A model generated the notes under the pieces. The model was given only the letters and a program-made list of their open reading frames with translations. It was not told the origin of the DNA and did not search any database. This document shows, piece by piece, positions 1 through 12,800 of a DNA stretch of 64,000 nt. Source of the DNA: Capitulum mitella (lineage: Eukaryota; Arthropoda; Thecostraca; Pollicipedomorpha; Pollicipedidae); contig CP099842.1 in the NCBI GenBank assembly GCA_030062745.1, forward strand, positions 6,925,822 through 6,989,821, given 5' to 3'. The position numbers and the translations under genes are program-made. How positions within the stretch are numbered: position 1 is the first letter of the stretch; every line of letters begins with the position of its first letter.

Positions 1-439
1 ATTTTATTCATTTAGTCACTTCGGAGTTATATGACGGTGCGTTTTAACCAGGCTGGGAGCTGAGGGATGCCTCCAGTCTGCGCTGTCCACAAAACAAGTC
101 TGGAAAGGCATTCTGGACCTGCCGAACATAAAAGTGACTGACCTGCGGTCAGTTCAATCAGGAAAACTCTCTATCGGCAGGGTTCTTCACATTATTGCAC
201 AGAAGTAAACCGATGCCCACGTACTACTGCAAAACAGCACCATAGGGCTTCCTCGTGGCATCAGTGGCGGTTAACCAACATTACGTCTCCTAAGAAACGG
301 TGATTCGTTAACGAGACCACGAGTCCGCCATGTGTCTGACTACTGCTGCAGCAGGCGATCTTGTGGCAGCGCTGAAAGTACTGTGAGACTTGTGGCCAAA
401 GAAGCGTAGTGAAAACAAGACAGCCATTGCGAAAAACAA
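1..439. other. Downstream flank of Kif21, no gene seen
   Basis: AT-balanced sequence with no coding signal that I recognise. Another minus-strand AATAAA lies at 8-3 and could serve a longer 3' UTR. Confidence 0.5.
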
Positions 440-501
440 TTTATTCTCAAAATACGCGAATGGGAAACGATAAAACAGGTCAACAAAATGGAATGTTTAT
501 T
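440..501 (-). terminator. Kif21: Candidate poly(A) signals of Kif21
   Basis: On the minus strand AATAAA occurs at 501-496 and again at 445-440, about 335-395 nt past the stop codon, a plausible 3' UTR length. No cleavage site can be fixed from sequence alone. Confidence 0.5.
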
Positions 502-835
502 GCCGCGCGCCATCAAACACGCAACGTTAAGACTCAATATTCTTCACGGGCAGTCCCACTCCAAGCAGCCGCCCAACTCCCTCACAGCCCAACTCGTCGC
601 GTTCTGACGTACACACGGGACCAGGGCGCATTCAAACGGCGTTCAACCACACACAAAACGCGCGCGGCACGAAAACCGTCCACGTCAGAGCCGCTGTCGT
701 CGCCACCAGCGACATCTATGAGCAGCGTCAGGAACCCGCGCCGCTCCGGCCGCCGCCGCCGTCCGTCCGTCCGTCCGTGCGGGCGCCCCTCTGCTGGCCG
801 TCGGCAGGTTTGCACGGCGGGCCGCGCTCCGGCAG

Positions 836-899
836 TCACGAAGTCTCGCTCTCGGCGTCCAGGTTGTTGCGCAGCCGCCAGAGGCCGACCGTGTGGTCG
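836..899 (-). CDS. Kif21: Kif21 exon 25: last WD40 strand and stop
   Basis: The acceptor CCCTGCAG|C in phase 2 leads into [20 protein letters not shown] and a TGA at 838-836. It aligns with the mammalian ending 'DDRTVRIWKARNLQDG', completing the propeller. The short coding part (64 nt) is recognised by homology and phase. Confidence 0.88.
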
Positions 900-3800
900 C
901 TGCAGGGGCACGGGGTCAGGGAGGGTGAGCCGGGTGCAGACTGCCGCCAACTGAACGACCGTGCCGGCTGCTAGCGCAGGGTAAACGGTGAACGTGCAGC
1001 GGTCAGCGGGCTGACGGCGACAAGTCGAAAAGAGGCAGAACACTGGCCACCATCGGCGGGGAGGACGAGATCCAACAAGCCGGACACAGCATTTCTTTCC
1101 ACCTTGTACACCCTGCAGTCACCATCATCATGAAACGGGATAATGGAGAAAGTAGACGCTCGCCGTTACAAAGAGCATCTACTCTATTTCACGAAAAAAG
1201 GGCTGGGTTCCCAACGTTCGAAAGGCATAGCCGACATGGAAATCGGCACGAATACCTCCGATCGCTGCTCCAATGTTTCTCAGACAACAAGGTTCAGCGA
1301 TGCTTGCTTATTTCACAACCGAAACGACAAAGACCGCGTATCGGCCGGTTAGATCGCGAACAAAGCCTAGGTCTCACGGCAAACTTAGGCTTTACTCTAA
1401 ACTGGAATCACAGTGGTACGATGGAGCATGCACTCGTTAAGAAAAATGTGGGATTCAGAATACCAGATTCCCAGTTAACGGCACCTTATAATTTGTCGGG
1501 GCGTCGGTGGGTAAAAACATGACAAGCGACGAATGACTAGTACCAGATCAGGCAAACAATTGCACACTGCAATGTATCCGTATCGAAACGGAAACATTTC
1601 GGATAGTTCGGACGCACCAGAAACCACGATGCATGGCAAACTGGGTGCAGCAACGCCACATAACTGTAAAAAAATGGGTGCCGAAGCTACCACGGAGTCC
1701 GAAGTCCAAGAACTAAGCGGCCCAAGCTGGATACGTGCATGAGAGTTAGGATGAGCAGAAGGGCATCAGCGCGGCGCAGTAGCGCCACACAGCGGAGGCG
1801 GCGCAAGCTGAGATTGCCAGGACGGCCACCAGAAGGAGGGAGAGCAGCAGCAGGGGCGGCGGGGCGGGCTACATGGCCAGCGAGAAGACCCGGCCCGTGG
1901 ACTGGGTCATGGCGGGACACAGGTGGACCGGCACGCCGGCGGCCGGCAGCCGCCACAGCTTAACGTCACCGCAACTGGAAACAGGCGGCGACGGCGTCAG
2001 AGGAGGCTGAGCCAGGCGGCACCGGCTCCAGGACGACAGAACAGAAAAGACAGCGTCACAAGCCATTACCCACTTGGCACGAGTTGGTGTGTTAGTAACG
2101 GGGAAGTCAGAGTTTGCGCATATTACATCCCCGGGCTCAGGCACAGACGAAAATCTGGAAAGTTCTGAGCAACTTCTAGACAGAAATGCTCATAAAATTA
2201 ATCCGTTTGACACCGGCCGAAAGACTTAAGTCAATAAATAATGCCTCTTTTGCAAGTGCAGATCACCGGATGCGTGTAAAGGTGTGGTCCACGATAAAGG
2301 AGAGTGATGGTGACTGTTAGGATACAAGTCCATATCCCGCGCGCCCGGCGAAGACTTCTGAACCAATCGTCATCAAAATAGCACTGCTCGCGACAAGAAA
2401 TCTAGCATTTTTTCCTTTTTTGTCAGCACACCCAACGGCTCTATTTCGGTGCTTGAGTGGACACACGAACACTAGACGACGCTCACTTGGAGGCGGTGAA
2501 GACGTGGCTCTGGTTGGTGGTGATGGCGTTGATCTGGCTGTTGTGCGCCTTCAGCTCGCCCAGGCTCTGGCACGCCTCCACGCCCCAGAGCTTGATGACG
2601 CCGTTTCGGCAGCCGGAGAGCAGCGCCTGGCCGCCCGGCGCCAGGCTCATGCCGCAGATCCAGTCGCGGTGGGCGCCGCTCACGCTCTGAAGGGCACGGA
2701 CAGGCGCGGGACGCTGTGACGACGGCTCAACACTGCGCCCGTACCCTGCCCGGCCGTCGTACCCGATGTGAGGCCGTGACGCCCATGCCGAACTTGAACG
2801 CGCCAATGAATTCAACGTCCAACGACTATCACTGTCAACACAGGGGATCGCGAGGCCAGGTGGACACGGCTCCGCACGCCACCGGACACTCAATGACGCC
2901 AAACAGATGGACTACACTGGCGGTGGGCAGGCCAGCCCACGGCAGCGGCGGCCGTACCTGCAGCAGGGTCTGCCGCTTCAGGTCCCACTGCTTGATGCAG
3001 GCGTCTCGCGAGCCGGAGAAGAGCGTGTCGCCGGACACCACCAGGCACTGGATGCCGTCGTAGTGCGGCGGCTCCAGGCTCATGCACTGCTGCACGATGC
3101 CGTTGGTGTCGTCGGGCACCTCGAAGCCCTTGATGTAGTGGTCCTTTGAGCCGGTGAGCACCAGGTCGCAGCCGCGCCGCCGGTCCACCGCCAGGCACAT
3201 GATGGCCGCCTGGTGGCCGCCGCTCAGCTTGCCCACGCTGTGGAACCTGCCGGCACGAGGGAGGGGTCACTGTCTGCCGTGAAGCCTGTCTGGAAGAGGA
3301 AGGGTCACTGTCTGTTCTGAAACCTGTCTGGACGGGGAAGGTAGGTAGGCAGGGGTCGCTGTCTGTTGTGGAACCTCCCGGGACGGGGGGCGGGGCAACT
3401 CATCACTGCCCAACTATACCCACCCTCGCCCGTAAAACCGCAACACCAGTATCACCTCGACACGGCTCGGCTGGCGTCGGGCGGCCGCGGCCGAGGTCTC
3501 ACATCGAGCGCCACTCACTTCCTGAGGTCCCACATGCGGACGGTGCTGAGGCTGGCCGTGTACAGGGCGCGGCCGCTGCCGTTCAGGCACACGTCGTTGA
3601 TCTGCGCCTCGCCGGCTGGCATCTGCAGCGTGCGCGACGGCGTGGAGAGCGGCACGGCGCTGGACGTCAGGCCCGACGAGCTGCCGACGAGCCGGAGACA
3701 CGGTCATCGGGGCACGGCAACAGATGGACGGTGTCCACAGACGGGGGGGCAGGGCAATCACAGGGGCGACATGGTCACCTGAGTCGGAACTGGTGTCTGT

Positions 3801-6800
3801 GTCGACGCAGCGAGAGCGTTAACGAACCAATAAATGCAATTATTTAATCACTATCACTATGAAATGCAGCAGCCTACTACGTATCGCAAACGTGTATATT
3901 CATTTTGAAATACAGACTGATAATAAACAAAGGTAAACAACAATCAGAGCTTTGAATATCTCAGAAAATCTTCCGCGGATGCCCGAGCACTATAGCGCTG
4001 CGTCCATGAGCCTCTGGCCGCCTCACCTGAGCGTTTTGATGCACTTGGCGGGCCCTTCCCTGAGATCCCAGACCTTGACGAAGGCGGAGGAGACACTGAA
4101 CACCAGCTGCGTGACCTCCGAGTACCGCACGCACACCACGTTATTGGGGTGTCCCGTCAGCGACTGGATCTGCCGGCCCGTGCCCAGGTCCCACACCTTC
4201 ACCGTCCGGTCTGAAAAGCACCCAACGTCACCGATTCGGTCATGCGGTTTCAATCCGAAAACGCATGGCCAAGGAGCCTGGACCTCATCGTCCTTTCGGC
4301 ATGGCCGCCAAGGCGTGACCGGTTCCAGGCATGAGCACATCACAAAAACGGTTATTAAATACGGCACAGCCCACAACTAGATCGTAGCTTCCGCAAACTC
4401 AATAAAAAAAAATAACCAACAAGGCCATACTATTAAGCTATTGCAGCTCAACAAGCAGCTGGAAGCACTTCAAACAGCAAACTGCTACCGTTCTCCACCT
4501 GAAAAAATCGCCCTGTTGACGGGACGAGAAGTCCCGTCAACATACCGTCTACTACACCCCTGAACTCCTCTGGCGTCCACCGTGTTCTTGTAATTCGTTT
4601 TTCTTCCATTTTTTATAAACCCCACTACCCCGTTGAGGTCGTCTTCAACTCGTCCAATCCCTTCTAGCGCTCACCCTTTCTTTGTTCGCCCCGACAACCA
4701 ACGTTCTGTGTTCCGTTCATCCCATACATCCCTCCTTTGACAGTTCATCCCTCTCCCAACGGGCACTGTTTCGGCGACCCCCTAATCCCCTCGGTAACGT
4801 CCCAAAACGACATCACCACGCCCGGCGGTCGGACCTTTGGAGCCGGAGAAGAGCGTGTCGTTGGTGGCGCAGACGGAGAGCACGGCCTTGGCGTGTCCCT
4901 CGGCCACGTGAGTGCAGATGAGCGGCGCGCGGCCGACGCGGCCCTGGTAGGGCGTGATGACGCCCGTGTCCGGCCGCTCCTCCTGCTGGCCCACTGTCGA
5001 CGACGTCAGCCGGCTGAAGACGTTCTCCTCGCGCGACGTCTGGCGCCGGTAGGAGGCCGGCGAGCCGGGCGGCGTCACGTCCGGCAGACTGTCCGGGCTG
5101 CCGGGCACAGGTCAGAGGGGCAGGGGTCAGAGGGGCAGGAGGGTCAGAAGGTCACAGGGCGGCGTCACGTCCGGCAGACTGTCCCGGCTGCCGGACACAG
5201 GTCAGAGAGTCAGGGGTCAGAGCGGCAGGGGTCACAGGACGGCGTCACGTCCGGCAGACTGTCCGGGCTGCCGGGCACAGGCCAGAGGGTCAGGGGGTCA
5301 TAGGGCGGCGTCACGTCCGGCAGACTGTCCGGGCTGCCGGGCACAGGCCAGAGGGTCAGGGGCCAGAGCGGCAGGAGTCATAGGGCGGCGTCACGTCCGG
5401 CAGACTGTCCGGGCTGCCGGGCACAGGCCAGAGGGTCAGGGGCCAGAGCGGCAGGAGTCATAGGGCGGCGTCACGTTCCGCAGACTGCCCGGGCTGCCCG
5501 GCATAGCTCAGAGGGATCAGAGCGTCACACAAGTAAGAGGGCAGTGTCACGCCAGGAATCAGGGATCGGGAATCAGAGGGTTGAAACAACAGCATGATAA
5601 ACCACACGCGGTTCCATGCACAGAACATGGAAGGAATTGCAAGGGGCTTAAGTTTCAAAAGGCGTGGCCGTCATAATTATGTTAACAAGGCGCGTCAGTT
5701 GCAAGAGAAGGAAAAGCAAGCTTTATTAAGCCCATAAGGCTGGACATCCCATTACCAGACATCAGATTTTGTCAAAGCTAGCCGGACGCAACGATGGATA
5801 AGTCGCAACCGTTACTATGGCTCAGGTTATCTGGGCCTAACGGCTTGACCACACTGCGGTCATATGCCATCCTCTACCAATCATAGCATACGACGTACCA
5901 CCCAACTAACACTATTTCTGCACCCACCACTTGAACATCCAGAAACTCAAATACGGTTGCTACAAACATATCAAGCCCTGAGGTGTGGGCCGAATCGAGG
6001 AAGTGATTTCACTCTTAGTCTGTCAGTTCACGCTAAGCAGTCAATATGTACAACGCGCCGAACTATCTACCCACAGACGGACGCGCCCATCGTGACGCGA
6101 CACCCAGCCGGGGTTCTGTGGGAGGCACAGGGAGTTGTTACGGCGCAGAGAGCGACAGGAAGGTGGTCCCGACCACTCGGCTGAGACCGTATCTGCGGGG
6201 CGGGCGGGAGCGAGCAGCCGTCTCTGGCGTCCCTGGACGGGCGGCGGCTGGCGGGCGGGGCGCTACTCACGTGCGCAGGTTGTTGTTAGTAATGTTAACA
6301 TTGCGGCGGGCCAGGCGGGGTGAGAGAGCCTCCTTGTAGGTGCGCCGGGCGGGCAGCGGCGAGGGGCGTGGGTCGGCGCGGCCGGCTCCCCTGCGGCAGC
6401 GAGCGGCGGCCCTACAGGCGGCGGCACACCACACCCGAGCTGGCGCAGCCGCGCACACACGCCGGGGACGTCCACAGAAACCCGCACACACAGGCACACA
6501 TCGAGGACGTCCAGAGACCCACACACACAGGCACACACCGGGGACATCCAGAGACCCGCACACACAAGCACACACCGGGGACGTCCAGAAACCCGCAGAC
6601 ACAGGCACATACCGGGGACGTCCAGAGACCCGCACACACAGGCACACACCGGGGACATCCAGAGACCCACACACACAGGCACACACCGGGGACGTCCAGA
6701 GACCCGCACACACAGGCACACATCGAGGACGTCCAGAAACCCGCAGACACAGGCACATACCGGGGACGTCCAGAGACCCATACACACAGGCACACACCGG

Positions 6801-9800
6801 GGACGTCCAGAGACCCACACACACAGGCACACACCGGGGACATCCAGAGACCCGCACACACAGGCACACACCGGGGACGTCCAGAGACCCACACACACAG
6901 GCACACACCGGGGACATCCAGAGACCCGCACACACAGGCACACACCGGGGACATCCAGAGACCCGCACACACAGGCACACATCGAGGACGTCCAGAAACC
7001 CGCAGACACAGGCACATACCGGGGACGTCCAGAGACCCATACACACAGGCACACACCGGGGACGTCCAGAGACCCGCACACACAGGCACACACCGGGGAC
7101 GTCCAGAGACCCGCACACACACCACACGGACATCCACAGAAACCCACACAACACGCGGACGTTCACGGAAGCTCAGGCACGGATGCATGCCGACAAGACA
7201 CTCAGCGTATACGACAACCACAGATCAGCAGTCACACGGGCAAGAAACCTAGCACCCCAAAAACACTCGCATATTATGCGCGAGCTATCAACGACATACA
7301 CGTATCAAAAAACAAGCAGGGAAACTTGGACACTCGCAACTGAAGTCTGTACTCACGCAAACAAGGATGAAATCATTTGTCCCCATATTTCTTGCGTCAA
7401 ACAAGTCCCAAGCCCCGAGCATTCAAACCTCCTGTCGGACACGAAAACATACAGGCCCCGTAGTCTGACATGAACACGCACACCAACCCTGCAACCAGAC
7501 ATCACGGACATACACGAAATATCTCTCAAGCACACAGACAGGACTTGCCAACGCCCATCTCATGCAGCAGCACACACTGGCGGCAGGCCGTGCTCTAGCG
7601 AGGAGTACGGGCCACACGCGCTGTCCTGAAAAACGTGTTCCACACATCAACCCTCGATTCTGTTCGTTCACTGCTGCAGTCAGTCGCCAATGGTCGGGAA
7701 AAATCACCAGAACCGACATCCTGGTGGGTATGTTCCTCGGTACAAACGTGACCCCGTCTGTAACTTTACATGTCGTAACACGCAATGTGTATCGGTCGCA
7801 ATGTTTTTTTTTTTTTAGAACATCCAGCACTATATCCGACGCACGGGTAAAAGACCAACAAAACAAGACATCCTGCATTAACGTGTTAACGAACATGATT
7901 TGAATGAGTGATTGATTGATTGATAACGACCTTTGATTGATAACGAACATGATTTGAACATGAACCATTCGAGATCACCTTTCGTAACAACGCCGTCACC
8001 AAAAGCGCATTCAAGAGGTACCAGCACTTCGAAACTCAAATTACCGCGACTGGCAAAGGCAAAACGAACAAAACCCTTCGTGGGAAGTTGGGTGTCACGT
8101 GACATTCCGACCGAATGCGAAACCCATCTCTCTTCCTGTGGAGGAAGTGCGGCCCCTGAAGCCCCAGCCCCTGCCGAAAGCAGGGAGCAGCTGCCGACGA
8201 GAGCGGACCCCAGCCGGCTCACCCCGCCCAGTGCCCGCCGGCACCCACCTGCCGGGGGCCGAGCCGCTGGAGATCACGTGACTGAGAGAGCGGGTGAGCG
8301 CCGGCGGCGGCATGACCAGCCGGGTCTCGGCGTCGCCGCCGCCGCGGACGCGCGGCTCCGGCCGGGCCGCCTCGTCGGCCGTGCCGCCGCCGCCGTTGGC
8401 GAACAGCAGGTCGTGCGTGGTGGCGGTCTTGCGGCGCGCCTTGTCGCGGCTGGGCGGCGGCGGCGCGGCCCAGGGCGGCGCCACCTCGCCCAGCTCCTGG
8501 TCGGAGGCGGCTGAGTCGTCGCTGCCGGGCCGGCCGGCCTCGGCGATCAGCGAGAGCACGGCCGGGTCCAGGCCGCCCTCCTCGGTCATCAGGTGCTGCA
8601 GCAGCTGCTGCTGCACGCTGCTGTTCTGCTCCATCTGACGGCGGCCGCGGCGGCGCGTCACGGCGGCCGATCTGGCGCGGGCGACTCGCCGCGGAACACA
8701 GCCCGACAACAAAGCCGGCGAGCATCCCGAACGTTGAAGGACGGCAAGTGCAGAGCGCGACGCGTTTCGCATAGGGGACACACAATCCCCCCCCCCCCGG
8801 AAACTGAGCACAAATGCGAGGAACCAGCACCGCTATCTGTCTCAGTACTCAAACTGACACCGACGTCAAGAGACACACCAAATGAGGACGACCCCTCGCA
8901 ACGGGGCCAACGTTCTGACGACACAGCGTCCGTACCCTGCCCAGAAAGCGCAGAAATCGTGACTCTTCTGCTCGCCATACCTGTTCCATTTTGACCTCGG
9001 TCTCCTTGACGGCCGCCTCGTGCTGGGCGGCCACGCAGCTCTGGTGGATCGTCATGGCGATCAGCTTCTCCAGCAGGTACTCCATCTCCTCGGGCTCCAC
9101 GTCGCGGAGCAGCAGCGCCGGCTCCTGGATCGGCAGGTCCTCCTGTGCGGCCGGACGGCACGGCGGCCGGTCAGACTGGGCCGCTCCCGGCTCCCCGGGA
9201 CCGGCGGCGAATGTGGCGCCCGGTGAGGGCTGACCACACGAGCACAGACACCTCAGGACATCAGCCAGGGAGACCAGCAGTTTTGTGTCCCTGAAGATTA
9301 TCGCTAATAAAGGAAAAACATGCGACTGGAAAACACATTTGTGAGGAATTTCCGGCGGAACTGGATTTTTGGCATGAAATGACAGAGCCCCTGTCCAACG
9401 AGATTCTGAAAAATATCTTCATGACTTAGGATCCATGTGACCCCCAAGCTTGACTTATGCGTTGATTTCACCCACTGGATATGTGTTACGTAAACGTTTT
9501 TTTTTCTATTCACATTACCGCTGCATCAACAGACAATATGGATACTGCACTAACTGAGCTAAACGTAACAAGCACAAAGCAGGAACTACGCATGATCGCC
9601 CGATGACGCTTCCTCGCGTCTGCCGACTCGGCACCACCTGGTCACCTTGGACTCCTCCATGGCCATGATGCTGGCCTGGCACTCGTTGATGTTGTCGTTG
9701 ATGTAGTCCATGTTGGCGCGGATGCCCTCGATGGTCTCGTCGAGCTCGAGCATCTGCTCGGCCGACCAGCCGGCCAACAGCACCTTGTCGCGCTGTTTCA

Positions 9801-12800
9801 TGACGCGCGCCAGCCGTCGCCGCAGGTTCTCCCGGTCCTTCAGCTGCCTGTACGGCAGACAGACGCCGGCAGGCGGGCGTCAGCCGCCGGCCCTGGGCTC
9901 GGTTTACACCATACAACGGTCGGCGGAGCAGGGGCCGCGCAGCTCCGGCCCTGGGCTCGGTTTACACCATACAACGGTCGGCGGAGCAGGGGCCGCGCAG
10001 CTCCGGCTCTGGGCTCGGTCTACAACCATACAGAGGCATGCTGAAGAGTTGGTTGCCGGGCCATGGCTGAATCCTGTTCCATCGGGCACGTACGACGGTA
10101 TAGGACGCAGACAGCCTATGGCGTTAGTATTTACGGTATCCTCACGGGTACTTTTCTTCCCTTAAGAAAACGTCATCAAAGGCACGCCGTCTCCAACCAG
10201 CGAAGTCACGGAGATGTGATAATGAAATATCCCCTAGGAACACGAGATATATCCGGCAAAGTTAAGCGGGGTCGGGATATCGGACAGCCGCCTGCGTTCA
10301 TAGCTGCTCGTCACCTCTCACCTCTCCATTTCCCGCTCCATGCTGGCCACCGTTTGTTTATTGAGCGCCAGCTGATTAATCGACTTCTCGAGCGACTGCC
10401 ACTTCTTCTTGGCAGTCGTCGCAGAGAACGTTTTCGTTTCGTTACCTGCACATCGGGAATAACACACAGCTCCAGTCACCGCAAACATGTTTTCCCGCTC
10501 AGAGTGGTCGACGCATTAAAGGCACGCGAAGGCGCACATCACACACCAACCGCAAAAACAAGATCTGTGTTGGCTAACAAAACAGTAAAACAGCCCAGCC
10601 ATTCAAGCCGGACTCTGATGCATGTTGCGCTATCTTTCGGCTGCGTTACATCTCTGTCGCAGTCCGCTACGTTAACCGCAGTCCCCTGTGTTCTTTCTCT
10701 GCCGCAGTCTGCTGCGTTCCCTCCCGGACCCACTTTACTGCACTACCTCTTGGCCCCAATCTACTGCGTTATCTCTCCGCCGCAGTCTGCTGCGTTACCT
10801 CTGGGCCGCAGTCTGGTGCGCGTGCGCTGCGCCTTGCCCAGCTTCCTCAGCGCGGCGATCTCCTCCTGCTTCCGCTTCAACACGGCGTCCTTCATGCGCT
10901 TCTCCGCCTCCAGCGACTTGATCTGCCGAACGACCGCAGACGTCAGCTGACCATCCCCCCGCCACCGGAGCGGCAGCGAAAAGACTGCGGACCGACTATT
11001 TCGGGCCGCACCGCCCACAGTCGGCGGTCCACGACGCCACAAATCAGGGCAAACGACGGCGGGCCGAGCACCGTAATAAGAGCCATCACGGCGATGGGAG
11101 GCGATGATCGCTGCAGGTCGGCCGTCCCCTATATCGTCCTTCGGGCGGCAACGGTCCGCCACGGGGCGCCGGCGCCAGGCCAGGCACATGGCGGCCAGAT
11201 GCACGCGCACCTGGTTTTCGTGTTTCCGGTGCTCCTTCTTCAGCTGCGACATCGCCCTGTGGTGCTGCAGGTCCATCTGCTTCATCTTGTTAGCGTCCTC
11301 CTTCATTCGCTGCATCAGTTTAACCTGCAGCGCAACAAATGAAAAGACATGCAATAACACGCGAGCAGTAGGTATCAATTTTCCGACGCATCATTACAAT
11401 TTGCGATTACCATTAGCGCTACGGAATTTTACCACCGTCGCGCGAGAACTGGCCCATGAAAATCGAAACACAATACTAATCACACGCCACGCGCAGCCGT
11501 ACCCACCTTGGTCTTCTTCATCTCGACCACCTCGTTCTTGAGCGTCTTGACCTGGCGCTCATACTGGCCCTGGGAGCGCACCAGTTTGGCGTGCTCCCGT
11601 TTGGCCGACTGCAGTTTCTTCATCTCTTTGCCCATGTCGGACAGCTTGCGCTCGTAGTCTTCCTTCACCTTCCGCACCTCGTCGTTCGAGGTAGCTGAGC
11701 GTTTACCGGCTGTGGGGGTGGGGGTCAATCAGCGTTCTGTACTCCAACTCAGGGGGCAGACACGTAGTACCCTGCCCCGCTGATACCGCATGGCGGTGGG
11801 AGGGAGGCACAGAGTAAGCAAAAGTAAATAAATAAAACTAAAGTTTCATGCACTAGTCCTATCCACTTCCATTGGGGCACATAATCGCTCCATGCGGCAC
11901 AATGATTACTGAGGGTGCCACGTGCCCCCGGTGCCCTCGCGGTAGCTACGGGCCTGCCAGGGGGCACAAAAGACAGCGTCGCACTTCTCCGGTCGGCAAG
12001 AGGGCCTGGCATACGAGTTTGGGCAATGATCCCACTGGAGGTGCCTCTGTAGGCATCTGGCGTTGGGCTGTTTACGTCCGGCGTACCAGGGAACCAAATA
12101 CAGAAACAAAACTATCTCATACAAAAACAAGCGAGTGCGTTATGCAAACACGGGACGTAAAAACAACCGTCGGCCGCCAGAACTGGGTGTTTCGCCGCAC
12201 CGCTGACCGTTCCCGGCCGGCTCTCTGCCAGCCTGAGCGTACCGGAGCCACCGGCCGTGACCACGTGGCCGGCAGAGCGCCGCGGCCCGCCGCCGGACTC
12301 ACTGATGGTGGAGATGACCTTGTCGCGCTCCTGCTCGGTGGCGCGGATCCGGCCGCTGAGCTGCTGCAGCTTCTCCTCGTAGTGCTGGCGCATCGTCTCC
12401 ATGCGGCGCTGCGAGCGCTCCAGCTCGTCGATCAGTCGCTGCTTCACGCTGATCTCGGAGGTCAGCTCGGCCAGCTGCTCGTCGTAGTCCTCGTTCTCTG
12501 TCGGTGGTGGGCGGATGTCAGGGCTACGCTCGTGGCCCCTGGGGGGGGGGGGAATGAGCTCCGACCGCTTCAGCACGCTACAGACGGTCAGTGCAGCGAT
12601 CCATCACTCGAGGCAGAGCATGATATATGCGTGAATAATATGCAATAACGCAGGTCCCACCGTGTCCTGACAAGAGTAATTTGTGAAGCGACAGCAAGAG
12701 CGTGGTAGAGGACCGTGCGACAACTGTCGAAACCATGCTCCGTATATCAGTGTCATTAAAACTTCTACCACCAGGAAAATGACGTTATGTTACTACTGGT

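Noticed and set aside
6263-7473. Open frames of roughly 270-380 residues on both strands
   Set aside because: They are translations of the stop-free 37-bp minisatellite and lie inside Kif21 intron 19.
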